In this document: piece by piece, positions 29,844-40,246 of the stretch
Layout of the letters: each line of letters starts with the position of its first letter
How positions within the stretch are numbered: the stretch's first letter is position 1
NCBI GenBank assembly: GCA_003674045.1
Contig: PENC01000002.1
Coordinates: forward strand, 620,001 to 684,000
Origin: Streptomyces griseocarneus
GTDB taxonomy: Bacteria > Actinomycetota > Actinomycetes > Streptomycetales > Streptomycetaceae
DNA: 64,000 nt
Direction: 5' to 3'
Position numbers and translations under genes: made by a program
The notes under the pieces: model-generated
The model's database searches: none
Seen by the model: only the letters and a program-made list of their open reading frames with translations
Told to the model about the DNA's origin: nothing

Positions 29844-30614
29844 ATGGACGGACAGCCCGTCATATCCCTGCGCGGCGCGACCGCGGCCCTCGGCTCGCGG
29901 CCGGTGCTGCGCGGCGTCGACCTGACCGTGCGCCGCGGCGAGGTCGTCGCCCTGCTCGGCGCCAACGGCTCCGGCAAGTCCACCGCCGTCCGCGCGATCG
30001 TCGGCCAGGTCCCCCTCACCGGCGGCGAGCTGGAACTCTTCGGCACGCCCCGGCGCCGCTTCAAGGACTGGGCCCGGCTCGGCTACGTCCCGCAGCGCAC
30101 CACCGCCGCGGGCGGCGTGCCCGCCACCGTCGGCGAGGTCGTCGCCGCCGGGCGGCTGGCCCGCACCCGGCTGGGCCTGCTGCGCAAGGCCGACCGCGAG
30201 GCCGTCGTCCGCGCCCTGGAGCTCGTCGGCATGGCCGACCGCCTCAAGGACTCCGTGGACGCCCTCTCCGGCGGCCAGCACCAGCGGGTGCTCATCGCCC
30301 GCGCCCTGGCCGTGGAACCCGAACTGCTGATCATGGACGAGCCGATGGCCGGCGTCGACCTCGCCAGCCAGGAGGTTCTCGCGGACGCCCTGCGCACCCA
30401 GGTCGAGCGCGGCGCCACCGTCCTGCTCGTGCTGCACGAGCTCGGCCCGCTGGAGCCGCTCATCGACCGCGCGGTCGTGCTCCGCGACGGCTGCGTCGTC
30501 CACGACGGCCCGCCGCCCGAGGCCGTGGGCCAGCACGCCCTCCCCGGCCACGACCATGTACACCCGCACGCGGGCCCCGCCGCGGAACCGATTCGGACAG
30601 GGCTGCTGACCTGA
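29844..30614 (+). CDS. znuC: Zinc ABC transporter ATPase ZnuC
   Basis: This is a 256-residue ATPase that powers zinc import. It has Walker A GANGSGKST, the signature LSGGQHQR, Walker B LLIMDEP and the switch His in LLVLHELG. The C-terminal tail is His-rich (QHALPGHDHVHPH), which could bind zinc. The ATG follows GGAGG and lies 14 bases after znuA. Its stop TGA overlaps the ATG of znuB by one base (TGATG), which indicates coupled translation. Confidence 0.95.
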   Translation: MDGQPVISLRGATAALGSRPVLRGVDLTVRRGEVVALLGANGSGKSTAVRAIVGQVPLTGGELELFGTPRRRFKDWARLGYVPQRTTAAGGVPATVGEVVAAGRLARTRLGLLRKADREAVVRALELVGMADRLKDSVDALSGGQHQRVLIARALAVEPELLIMDEPMAGVDLASQEVLADALRTQVERGATVLLVLHELGPLEPLIDRAVVLRDGCVVHDGPPPEAVGQHALPGHDHVHPHAGPAAEPIRTGLLT

Positions 30615-31510
30615 TGGACATCCTCGATCCCCCCTTCATGCAGCGGGCCCTGCTCGCCGCGTTCATCGTGGGCATCACCGCGCCCGCGATCGGCACCTTC
30701 CTCGTCCAGCGGCGCCAGGCGCTCATGGGCGACGGCATCGGCCACGTGGCCCTCACCGGCGTCGGCCTCGGCTTCCTGCTCAACACCAGCCCGGTGTGGG
30801 TGGCCACCGCGGTCTGCGTACTGGGCGCCGTGGTGATGGAGCTCATCCGCTCGTACGGCAAGGCACGCGGCGACATCGCGCTCGCCATGCTCTTCTACGG
30901 CGGCATGGCGGGCGGCGTGATGCTCATGAGCCTGTCCTCCACCGGCTCCAACGCCAACCTCACGACCTACCTCTTCGGGTCGATCACCACCGTCTCGGAG
31001 CAGGACCTGACGGCGATCTGCGTCCTCGCGGCGTTCGTCGTGCTGACCACCATCGGCCTGCGCCGCCAGCTCTTCGCCATCTGCCAGGACGAGGAGTTCG
31101 CCCGCGTCACCGGCCTGCCGGTGCGGCTGCTCAACCTGCTGATCGCGGTCACCGCCGCCGTGACCGTCACCGTCGCCATGCGCGTCGTGGGCCTGCTGCT
31201 CGTCAGCGCCCTGATGGTGATCCCGGTGGCCGCCTCGCAGCAGATCGCCCGCAGCTTCGCCATGACGTTCGGGCTGGCCATCGGCATCGGCGTGCTGGTC
31301 ACCGTCTCCGGCACCGCCACCTCGTACTACGTGGACGTGCCCTCCGGCGCGACCATCGTGCTCCTGGCGATCGGCGTCTTCGTCGCCCTCACCGCGCTCG
31401 CGACACCGCTCGCCAGGAAGCGCGCCCGGCAGGCCGTCGCCACGGCCGACGACGGCTGCACGCTGGGCGTGCCCGACGCCCGCACCCCGGCCGACGACGT
31501 CCGCGTCTGA
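30614..31510 (+). CDS. znuB: Zinc ABC transporter permease ZnuB
   Basis: This 298-residue ABC-3 family permease has about eight membrane segments. It starts with MDILDPPFMQRALLAAFIVG and carries QRRQALMGDGIGHVALTGVG, the conserved cytoplasmic loop of the family. The QEVA-like core reads GLPVRLLNLLIAVTAAVTVTVAMRVVG. It overlaps znuC by one base. A strong hairpin follows, and zur starts about 190 bases further on with its own ribosome site. Confidence 0.95.
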   Translation: MDILDPPFMQRALLAAFIVGITAPAIGTFLVQRRQALMGDGIGHVALTGVGLGFLLNTSPVWVATAVCVLGAVVMELIRSYGKARGDIALAMLFYGGMAGGVMLMSLSSTGSNANLTTYLFGSITTVSEQDLTAICVLAAFVVLTTIGLRRQLFAICQDEEFARVTGLPVRLLNLLIAVTAAVTVTVAMRVVGLLLVSALMVIPVAASQQIARSFAMTFGLAIGIGVLVTVSGTATSYYVDVPSGATIVLLAIGVFVALTALATPLARKRARQAVATADDGCTLGVPDARTPADDVRV

Positions 31511-31531
31511 CACCACCACGCGCAGGACACC

Positions 31532-31555
31532 TGCCCCGGGCGCACGCCCGGGGCA
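31532..31555 (+). terminator. znuACB terminator hairpin
   Basis: TGCCCCGGGCG (31532-31542) and CGCCCGGGGCA (31545-31555) form an 11-bp stem 21 bases after the znuB stop, which would separate znuACB from zur. Confidence 0.65.
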
Positions 31556-31702
31556 CACCTGTTCCGCCCCGCGTCCGGAGCGCGGACCCCGCGTACGGGA
31601 CCGCACCGCGTCCCGGGGCTTACGCAACCGGTGCCCCGGACTGGCACAATTGGCGGTGCAACACGTGCGGACGGGTGTTCAGGCGAGCTTTTGGAGGCAA
31701 CT

Positions 31703-32116
31703 GTGGCGACCGCGGGTCCCCCGGTACGCGGCCGGTCCACCAAGCAGCGGGCCGCTGTCGCGGCAGCGCTGGACGAGGTGGACGAGTTCCGTAGCGCTCA
31801 GGAGCTCCATGACCTGCTGAAGCACCGCGGTGCCTCGGTGGGCCTCACCACCGTCTACCGCACGCTCCAGTCCCTCGCCGACGCCGGCGAGGTCGACGTG
31901 CTGCGCACGAGCGACGGCGAGTCCGTCTACCGCCGCTGCTCCAGCGGACACCACCACCACCTGGTGTGCCGGATGTGCGGCAAGGCCGTCGAGGTCGAGG
32001 GCCCCGCCGTGGAGAAGTGGGCCGACGCCATCGCCTCGGAGCACGGCTTCGTGGACGTCGCCCACACCGTGGAGATCTTCGGCACCTGCGGGGACTGCGC
32101 CGCGAAGCGGCAGTAG
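31703..32116 (+). CDS. zur: Zinc uptake regulator Zur (Fur family)
   Basis: This 137-residue Fur-family repressor binds DNA when loaded with zinc. The winged helix is in SVGLTTVYRTLQSLADAGEVDVL. The structural zinc site is formed by CRMC and CGDC near the C-terminus, and regulatory ligands lie in SSGHHHHLVC. The GTG start (VATAGPPVRG) has GGAGG seven bases upstream; earlier in-frame starts give a non-conserved extension. The position directly after znuACB matches Streptomyces coelicolor, where Zur represses znuACB. The two boxes before znuA are its expected target. Confidence 0.95.
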   Translation: MATAGPPVRGRSTKQRAAVAAALDEVDEFRSAQELHDLLKHRGASVGLTTVYRTLQSLADAGEVDVLRTSDGESVYRRCSSGHHHHLVCRMCGKAVEVEGPAVEKWADAIASEHGFVDVAHTVEIFGTCGDCAAKRQ

Positions 32117-32138
32117 CCCCCGCAAAGGCCCGGCGGCC

Positions 32139-32966
32139 TCAGCCCTCGGTGGGCGCGGACTCGACCGCGTTCGGGATCGCACCACCGAAGCGGCGGTCCC
32201 GCTGGGCGTACTCCAGGCACGCCCGCCACAGGTCACGGCGGTCGAAGTCCGGCCACAGCACGTCCTGGAAGACCATCTCGGCGTAAGCGCTCTGCCAGAT
32301 CAGGTAGTTCGAGGTGCGCTGCTCCCCGGACGGGCGCAGGAACAGGTCCACGTCCGGCATGTCCGGGTAGTAGAGGTACTTGGCGAGGGTCTTCTCGCTG
32401 ACCTTGGACGGGTCCAGCCGCCCCGCCGCCACGTCGTGCGCGAGCGCCTGCGCGGCGTCCGCGATCTCCGCGCGCCCGCCGTAGTTCATGCAGAAGTACA
32501 GCGTCAGCCTGTCGTTGTCCTTGGTCTGCTCCTGGGCGATCTGGAGCTCCTTGGCCACCGAGCGCCACAGCTTGGGCATCCGGCCCACCCAGCGCACCCG
32601 GATGCCGAGCGCGTCGAGCTGGTCACGGGTCTTGCGGATGAAGTCGCGGTTGAAGTTCATCAGGAAGCGCACCTCGTCGGGCGAGCGCTTCCAGTTCTCC
32701 GTGGAGAACGCGTACAGCGAGACGCTGCCCACGCCCATCTCGATCGCGCCCTGGAGCACGTCCAGCACCCGCTCGGCGCCGACCTTGTGGCCCTCGGTGC
32801 GCGGCAGCCCGCGCTCCTTCGCCCAACGGCCGTTGCCGTCCATGACGATGGCCACGTGCCCGGGGACCAGCTCACCGGGGATCTTCGGCGGCCGGGCCCC
32901 GGTGGGGTGCGGGTCGGGTGTGCGGTACTCGCGTCGGGAACGGCCCAGAATCCCGCGTCGTGCCAT
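32139..32966 (-). CDS. uppS: Undecaprenyl diphosphate synthase (cis-prenyltransferase)
   Basis: This 275-residue isoprenyl transferase makes the C55 lipid carrier used for peptidoglycan and other surface glycans. It has the catalytic Asp in [25 protein letters not shown], and the substrate-binding [23 protein letters not shown]. The start [15 protein letters not shown] fits the family in Streptomyces; a GTG at 32975 is an alternative, with GAGGAG upstream of both. It is convergent with zur and lies downstream of recO on the same strand, as in S. coelicolor. Confidence 0.95.
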   Translation of the reverse strand: MARRGILGRSRREYRTPDPHPTGARPPKIPGELVPGHVAIVMDGNGRWAKERGLPRTEGHKVGAERVLDVLQGAIEMGVGSVSLYAFSTENWKRSPDEVRFLMNFNRDFIRKTRDQLDALGIRVRWVGRMPKLWRSVAKELQIAQEQTKDNDRLTLYFCMNYGGRAEIADAAQALAHDVAAGRLDPSKVSEKTLAKYLYYPDMPDVDLFLRPSGEQRTSNYLIWQSAYAEMVFQDVLWPDFDRRDLWRACLEYAQRDRRFGGAIPNAVESAPTEG

Positions 32967-33005
32967 GCGTGCCACTTCTCCTCGATGCCAGGGTGCTGAC
33001 AGGGG

Positions 33006-33752
33006 TCACTTCTCTACATAGCGGAGGGAGCGGAGCCCCCGCTCCAGGTGCCAGTGCAGATACGCCGCCACCAGGCCGCTGCCCTCCCGGACGTGCCGTG
33101 CCTCGCACGCGTCCGCCGTCGCCCAGTCCCCGGTCAGCAGCGCGCCGAGGAGCCCGATCGACTCCGAGGAGGGTACGACGCTTCCGGGCACCCGGCAGTC
33201 ACCGCACACCACCCCGCCCGCGGCCACCGAGAAGAACCGGTTCGGACCGGGCATCCCGCATTTCGCGCAGGCGTCGAAGCTGGGCGCGTAACCGTTGACG
33301 GCGAGCGAGCGCAGGAGAAACGCGTCGAGGACGAGGTGCGGGGCGTGCGCGCCCGAGGCGAGCGTGCGCAGGCCGCCCACGAGCAGCAGGTACTGCTGCA
33401 CGGCGGGCTCGCCCTCGTGGTCGGTGAAGCGCTCGGCGGTCTCCAGCATGGCGGTGCCCGCGGTGTAGCGCGCGTAGTCGGTGACGATCGCGCCGCCGTA
33501 CGCGGCGATCGTCTCGCTCTGGGTGCACAGCGGCAGGCTGCGCCCGACGAGCTCGCCGCCGCGCGCGAAGAACTGCACGTCGACGTGCGAGAAGGGCTCC
33601 AGCCGGGCACCGAACTTCGACTTCGTCCGCCGTACGCCCCGGGCCACCGCGCGCACCCGGCCGTTCCCCCGGGTCAGCAGCGTGATGATGCGGTCCGCTT
33701 CGCCCAGCTTCTGGGTGCGCAGCACGATGCCGTCGTCGCGGAACAGACTCAT
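33006..33752 (-). CDS. recO: DNA repair protein RecO
   Basis: This 248-residue protein helps load RecA onto SSB-coated gaps. The OB-fold start MSLFRDDGIVLRTQKLGEADRI is diagnostic. A zinc finger is present as CAKCGMPGP with CGDC about 20 residues later. The ATG start is internal to a longer frame and gives the family's normal N-terminus. It is followed on the same strand by uppS, 39 bases away, so the two probably share a transcript. Confidence 0.95.
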   Translation of the reverse strand: MSLFRDDGIVLRTQKLGEADRIITLLTRGNGRVRAVARGVRRTKSKFGARLEPFSHVDVQFFARGGELVGRSLPLCTQSETIAAYGGAIVTDYARYTAGTAMLETAERFTDHEGEPAVQQYLLLVGGLRTLASGAHAPHLVLDAFLLRSLAVNGYAPSFDACAKCGMPGPNRFFSVAAGGVVCGDCRVPGSVVPSSESIGLLGALLTGDWATADACEARHVREGSGLVAAYLHWHLERGLRSLRYVEK

Positions 33753-33825
33753 GCGGCCATTGTCCCTCACCCCGGAGGCGGCTTAGTCTTCCCAAGATCT
33801 GTACCAGTGGGGGGAAGGAATCACC

Positions 33826-34248
33826 ATGAACGCACGCCGTCTCACGAGTATCGCCACCGCCGCCCTGATCGTCGGCGCGGGCGCCCTGATCACCGCGCCG
33901 TCCGCCTCCGCGAAGGCCTACGACCTGGCCTTCGACAAGCTGACGCTCCGCACGACGAACAACCTCCAGGCCCAGGTCACCTACTCCTGCGACGAGGGCA
34001 GCACCTACCTGCTGGTCGTCAACGCGGCCAAGCTCAACGTGACCGGCCACGAGGAGTCGAACGCCGCGGCCGTGCTCAAGCCCGCCAAGCTGACCTGCGA
34101 CTATTCCGCGCACACGGCGAAGCTGGACCTGAACGTCGACCCGGGCTCGAACTTCGCCAAGGGCGACCAGGTGAAGGTCACCGTCACGTACTTCGACGCC
34201 GACCTGGGCTTCTACCGCTTCAAGCAGGACACCGTCGTCACTCTCTGA
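33826..34248 (+). CDS. Small secreted protein (hypothetical)
   Basis: This 140-residue protein has a classical signal peptide (ARRLTSIATAALIVGAGALI, cleavage after APSASA). The mature part of about 110 residues is beta-rich, with regular polar strands such as QAQVTYSCDE and KVTVTYFDAD, and two Cys that could form a disulfide. I do not recognise a family; similar small secreted Streptomyces proteins have no known role. The ATG follows GGGGGGAAGGA, an excellent ribosome site. It is divergent from recO, with 73 bases between starts. Confidence 0.8.
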   Translation: MNARRLTSIATAALIVGAGALITAPSASAKAYDLAFDKLTLRTTNNLQAQVTYSCDEGSTYLLVVNAAKLNVTGHEESNAAAVLKPAKLTCDYSAHTAKLDLNVDPGSNFAKGDQVKVTVTYFDADLGFYRFKQDTVVTL

Positions 34249-34270
34249 GCCGTCACCTTCCGAGGAGCTG

Positions 34271-35032
34271 CTACGACGGGGTGCGGGCCGCCTCCAGGAG
34301 GCGGTCCGTGTCCTCCGGGCGGATGAGCAGGGCCCGGCCGACCGTGGCCAGGACCTCGCGCTCGGCGGGCCGGTACGGGCCGTCGGCCAGGGCGATGCGC
34401 GCGCCCTGGAGCAGGATGGACTCCCGGCCCGCCGGTGCGAGGTGGGGGGCGAGCGGCTCCAGCGCCTCGTGGAGCTCGATGGACAGGGCCGTGCCTCTGG
34501 GGTCGAAACCGTCCCGCCCACAGCCCTCCCCGAGCCCGCCGACCGTGCCGGCCGTGTCGTCAGGGCCGCCGGAGTACGTACCGGGCAGCCGCCCGGTGTC
34601 CGCGGCGAGTGCCTCGATGAGGGTGATCAGCTGCTCCTCGCTGCAGTCGACGAAGCCGGCCGCCCGGACCGCGCCGACCGCCGCCCTGCGCACGGTGCGC
34701 GCCTCCGTGCCGCCCGCGGCGAGGACGGCGAGCGCGACCGTGTGCACGGCGTCGCGGAGCATCGCGGAGAAGCGCGTGGTCGTGGGGTGGTCCAGGATGT
34801 CCATGCTGTGGCGCGCGCGGCAGGCGGTGCACTCGACGATCGGACCGACCGGGCCGCGCGGCAGCAGCGGCACCCCGAAGGCGACGAGCCGGCGGCGGCC
34901 CGTACGGCGGCGGTAGTTGCGGTCACCGCCGCACCCGGGGCAGTAGAACTCGCCGTCACCGACGGTGCGCCACACGGTGCGTACGCCCACCAGACACCGG
35001 TCCGCCCCGGACCGGCCTTGCGCGTGCATCAC
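34271..35032 (-). CDS. TerB-like tellurite-resistance family protein with a zinc ribbon
   Basis: This is a 253-residue protein. Near the N-terminus, CPGC and CTAC about 40 residues apart form a zinc ribbon, with basic residues between them. The rest is helical and resembles TerB (LRDAVHTVALAVLAAGG..., ILLQGARIALADGPYRPAEREVLATVGRAL). TerB proteins occur in tellurite and stress loci at the membrane, but their mechanism is unknown, and no other ter gene is adjacent. The GTG start has GGAGG upstream; the next codon is ATG. A GCCACATC/GATGTGGC palindrome lies 52-70 bases upstream. Confidence 0.78.
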   Translation of the reverse strand: MMHAQGRSGADRCLVGVRTVWRTVGDGEFYCPGCGGDRNYRRRTGRRRLVAFGVPLLPRGPVGPIVECTACRARHSMDILDHPTTTRFSAMLRDAVHTVALAVLAAGGTEARTVRRAAVGAVRAAGFVDCSEEQLITLIEALAADTGRLPGTYSGGPDDTAGTVGGLGEGCGRDGFDPRGTALSIELHEALEPLAPHLAPAGRESILLQGARIALADGPYRPAEREVLATVGRALLIRPEDTDRLLEAARTPS

Positions 35033-35083
35033 GGCGGCACCTCCATAACGCCACGGCGTCGTCGCCGCGTTGACGTGATGTTA

Positions 35084-35102
35084 GCCACATCGATGATGTG
35101 GC
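35084..35102. promoter_or_regulatory. Palindrome upstream of the TerB-like gene
   Basis: GCCACATC (35084-35091) and GATGTGGC (35095-35102) form a perfect 8-bp inverted repeat around gat. The position fits an operator in the promoter of the minus-strand TerB-like gene. The binding protein is unknown. Confidence 0.5.
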
Positions 35103-35249
35103 GTCAGTACCCCGTGCGCAGACTTCGGGCGGCAGCGGGGCGATCACGCCACCGAGCCACCGGATACGGTGGTTTCGGTGGCGCTCGTTTGACGGCGCCC
35201 CGAGGGGCCCCTGTCCGGGCCCGCGGCCGCCCCGGCCGCCCTTCCGGCG

Positions 35250-37163
<1,914 letters not shown>

Positions 37164-37373
37164 TCAGCACGATAACCGAGCCCGGCGCGCCACGGACCCC
37201 CCGTATCAGCATGCGGGACGCGATCACTCCGGGAAACGGTGTGCTCCCGGTGCCGGGAGGGGCTTATGGGGGATACGGAATTGCCGCCCCTCACATGGCA
37301 GACAACCACTCGATTTCATTAATCGTCCGTACGGAGCAGTGACAAGCCGGAAGAGCGGTGCCACATTGCCGCC

Positions 37374-38423
37374 ATGAAACCGGTCTTCTGCACGATCGTG
37401 CCTCCCCACATCCTGGACCGCCTCGCCCAGTCGGAGGACCCGGCGGTCCACGAACCGGCACGGCGCACGCTCGAACACGACTCCGCCCACCGCACCCGCC
37501 GCCGCGTCGCCGCCGCCACCGCGAGCGCCGTCGCCACGCCGGAAGCCGCCCTGTCGGACAAGCCCCAGCGAACGATCTTCGACGCCGCCCACCAGGCGAC
37601 GACCCCCGGCACCAAGGTCCACTCGGAGACCGACGGACCGTCCAAGGACGCCACCGTCAACCGGGCGAACGCGGGGCTCGGGGCAACCTTCGACTTCTAT
37701 CTGAAGGTGTACGGCCGGCATTCCATCGACAATGCCGGGCTGCCGCTGAATGCCACCGTGCATTACGGGGAGAATTACGACAATGCCTTCTGGGACGGCA
37801 GCCAGATGGTGTTCGGCGACGGCGACGGACAGCTATTCGTGGACTTCACCATTCCGGTGGATGTCATCGGCCACGAGCTCACCCACGGCGTCACGCAGTA
37901 CACCGCGAATCTCGAGTACTACGGCCAGTCGGGCGCGCTCAACGAGTCCGTCTCGGACGTCTTCGGCTCGATGATCAAGCAGTACGCGCTCGGGCAGACC
38001 GCCGACCAGGCCGACTGGCTGATCGGCGCGGGCCTGCTGGGGCCCGCCATCCACGGCACGGCGCTGCGCTCGATGAAGGCGCCGGGCACCGCCTACGACG
38101 ACCCGCAGCTGGGCAAGGACTCACAGCCCGCGACGATGGACGACTATGTGCGCACCTCGCGCGACAACGGCGGCGTGCACACCAACTCGGGCATCCCCAA
38201 CCACGCCTTCTACCTGGTGGCCACGGCGCTCGGCGGGCACGCCTGGGAGCGGGCGGGGAAGATCTGGTACGCCACGCTGACCGGCGGCGAGCTGGCCTCC
38301 GACGCGGACTTCGCGGAGTTCGCGCGGCTGACGGCGGCGACGGCCCGCAGCCTGTTCGGCGAGGGCGACGCGGCACAGGCGGTGCTCAAGGCGTGGTCGC
38401 AGGTGGGCGTCCCGACCTCATGA
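37374..38423 (+). CDS. Protealysin-like M4 metallopeptidase
   Basis: This is a 349-residue thermolysin-family protease. The zinc site is HELTH (in DVIGHELTHGVTQY) with the third ligand Glu in GALNESVSDVFG. The catalytic His is in TNSGIPNHAFYLV. There is no signal peptide; instead a short propeptide of about 55 residues starts MKPVFCTIVPPHILDRLA, the PPHIL-type pattern of protealysins, which are M4 enzymes with a short propeptide and no classical secretion signal. A small protein resembling the emfourin inhibitor is encoded next. The gene is divergent from leuA. Confidence 0.9.
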   Translation: MKPVFCTIVPPHILDRLAQSEDPAVHEPARRTLEHDSAHRTRRRVAAATASAVATPEAALSDKPQRTIFDAAHQATTPGTKVHSETDGPSKDATVNRANAGLGATFDFYLKVYGRHSIDNAGLPLNATVHYGENYDNAFWDGSQMVFGDGDGQLFVDFTIPVDVIGHELTHGVTQYTANLEYYGQSGALNESVSDVFGSMIKQYALGQTADQADWLIGAGLLGPAIHGTALRSMKAPGTAYDDPQLGKDSQPATMDDYVRTSRDNGGVHTNSGIPNHAFYLVATALGGHAWERAGKIWYATLTGGELASDADFAEFARLTAATARSLFGEGDAAQAVLKAWSQVGVPTS

Positions 38424-38477
38424 GACCTGGGCCTGTCGGCCCTAGGCATACGGGGCGTCCCGCGTGAGGATGGCGGC

Positions 38478-38744
38478 ATGCGGATTGCCATCATTCGTAC
38501 CGGCGGCTTCGCCGGGATCGAGCGCCGGGCCGAGCTGGACACGGCCGACCGGTCCGACGCCACCCACATCCAGGCCCTGGCCCACCGAGCCCTGGCGGGC
38601 GGGGCCCCGGCGGACCCGCGCGGCGTACCGGACGGCTTCCACTACGAGATCACGGTGGACGGCCGCACGGTCCGCTGCGCGGACCCGCACCTCACGCACG
38701 ACCAGCGAGAACTCATCCAGCTGGTGCTGAAGGAAGGGGCGTAG
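38478..38744 (+). CDS. Emfourin-type protealysin inhibitor
   Basis: This 88-residue protein starts MRIAIIRTGGFAGIERRAEL and ends in DQRELIQLVLKEGA. The GGFAG N-terminus, size and position after a protealysin gene fit emfourin, the slow-tight-binding inhibitor described for Serratia protealysin. No signal peptide is seen, matching the unsecreted protease. It lies 54 bases after the protease stop on the same strand, so the pair is probably co-transcribed and the cell is protected from its own enzyme. Confidence 0.8.
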   Translation: MRIAIIRTGGFAGIERRAELDTADRSDATHIQALAHRALAGGAPADPRGVPDGFHYEITVDGRTVRCADPHLTHDQRELIQLVLKEGA

Positions 38745-38766
38745 AGGCTGGGCCTCTGAAAGGGGC

Positions 38767-38785
38767 CCGGGGGCGAAGCCCCCGG
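38767..38785. terminator. Hairpin between the inhibitor gene and era
   Basis: CCGGGGGC (38767-38774) and GCCCCCGG (38778-38785) pair around gaa. It separates two convergent genes and can act on both strands. Confidence 0.65.
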
Positions 38786-38792
38786 ACAGCAA

Positions 38793-39734
38793 CTAGAACC
38801 CGAGCTTCCGGAGCTGCTTGGGGTCCCGCTGCCAGTCCTTGGCCACCTTCACGTGCAGGTCGAGGTAGACCGGGGTACCGAGGAGCGCCTCGATGTGCTT
38901 GCGGGACTTCATCCCGACTTCCTTGAGCCGGGCGCCCTTGGGGCCGATGATGATGCCCTTCTGGCTGGGGCGCTCGATGTAGACGTTGGCGTGGATGTCC
39001 AGCAGCGGCTTGTCCGCCGGGCGGTCCTCGCGCGGCAGCATCTCCTCGACGACGACGGCGATGGAGTGCGGCAGCTCGTCCCGCACGCCCTCCAGCGCGG
39101 CCTCGCGGATCAGCTCGGCGACCATGATCTGCTCGGGCTCGTCCGTGAGGTCGCCCTCGGGGTAGAGCGCCGGGCCCTCCGGGAGCAGCGGGACGATCAG
39201 GTCGGCCAGCAGGCCGACCTGCTTGTCGCCGGTCGCCGACACCGGGATGATCTCCGCCCACTCGATGCCGAGCTCCTGGCCCAGCTGCTGGATGGCGATC
39301 AGCTGCTCCGCGAGCTGCTTGGAGTCCACCAGGTCGGTCTTGGTGACGATCGCGACCTTGGGGGTCTTCTTGACCTCGGCCAGCTCACCGGCGATGAAGC
39401 GGTCGCCGGGGCCGAGCTTCTGGTCCGCCGGAAGGCAGAAGCCGATCACGTCGACCTCGGCCCAGGTGGTGCGCACGACGTCGTTGAGCCGCTCGCCCAG
39501 CAGCGTGCGCGGCTTGTGCAGACCGGGCGTGTCCACCAGCACGAGCTGGGCGTCCGGGCGGTGCACGATGCCGCGGACGGTGTGCCGGGTGGTCTGCGGA
39601 CGGTTGGAGGTGATGGCGACCTTCGTCCCCACCAGTGCGTTGGTCAGGGTCGACTTGCCCGCGTTGGGGCGGCCGACGAAGCACGCGAAGCCCGCGCGGT
39701 GGGGGGCCTGGGAAGGGGAGGAGGTGCTGTCCAT
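38793..39734 (-). CDS. era: GTPase Era
   Basis: This 313-residue GTPase assists 16S rRNA maturation and 30S assembly. G1 is GRPNAGKSTL, the effector loop follows in SNRPQTTRH, G3 is VDTPGLHKPR and G4 reads TKTD rather than NKxD. The C-terminal KH domain contains GIIIGPKGARLKEVG, which binds the 3' end of 16S rRNA. The ATG start gives MDSTSSPSQ. In Streptomyces era normally follows a cytidine-deaminase-like gene, corC, ybeY and phoH; here the first is adjacent but a regulator/exporter pair separates it from the rest. Confidence 0.97.
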   Translation of the reverse strand: MDSTSSPSQAPHRAGFACFVGRPNAGKSTLTNALVGTKVAITSNRPQTTRHTVRGIVHRPDAQLVLVDTPGLHKPRTLLGERLNDVVRTTWAEVDVIGFCLPADQKLGPGDRFIAGELAEVKKTPKVAIVTKTDLVDSKQLAEQLIAIQQLGQELGIEWAEIIPVSATGDKQVGLLADLIVPLLPEGPALYPEGDLTDEPEQIMVAELIREAALEGVRDELPHSIAVVVEEMLPREDRPADKPLLDIHANVYIERPSQKGIIIGPKGARLKEVGMKSRKHIEALLGTPVYLDLHVKVAKDWQRDPKQLRKLGF

Positions 39735-39809
39735 ACGCAATATTCTCCCTGATCCCCCGGCCGCCGCCGACCAGCGGCCGGGCCGTGACCGGCCGCTGCC
39801 CGGCCGGGC

Positions 39810-40160
39810 TCAGCCGATCGCCATGACCTTCGCGACGAGGGTGCCGTCGGGGCCCGCCAGGTGGATGACCGTCGTCTCGCCGCCCAGGTCCCGTACGGCC
39901 GCCCGGTCCACCGCGGAGACGACGGCCACCTCGGAGACCACGGCCGCGGCCTCCAGCGACTTCGCGCCGCTGGCGACGGCCATGGCCACGGCCGTCTGGA
40001 GAGCGCTGAGCCTGAGCGAGTCGAGCTCGACGGTCCCGGCCACGTAGGTACGGCCGGTCTCGTCGCGGACGGCGGCGCCCTCGCGGACGGCGTTGCGGGC
40101 GCGCGCGGAGCGGGCCAGGGTGATGAGCTTGCGGTCTTCGGGGTCCAGCGTCTCCGTCAT
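39810..40160 (-). CDS. Cytidine deaminase-like protein lacking the zinc site
   Basis: This is a 116-residue protein with the cytidine deaminase fold outline (ARNAVREGAAVRDETGRTYVAGTVELDSLRLSALQTAVAMAV). The active-site motif that should read C/H-A-E has become LRLSALQTA, and no PCxxC motif follows. Zinc binding and deamination are therefore unlikely. The family is conserved next to era in Streptomyces, so it probably has a non-catalytic role. The ATG at 40160 (MTETLDPEDR) is chosen; Met codons at 40172 and further upstream are in frame. Confidence 0.8.
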   Translation of the reverse strand: MTETLDPEDRKLITLARSARARNAVREGAAVRDETGRTYVAGTVELDSLRLSALQTAVAMAVASGAKSLEAAAVVSEVAVVSAVDRAAVRDLGGETTVIHLAGPDGTLVAKVMAIG

Positions 40161-40246
40161 ACGCGCGAGCATATGCGGGCCCCCGCGGCCGGGATCAAGC
40201 CCCGGAACGTCATGGAACACGATCTTCATCTGGGGCGTGGCCCTCG

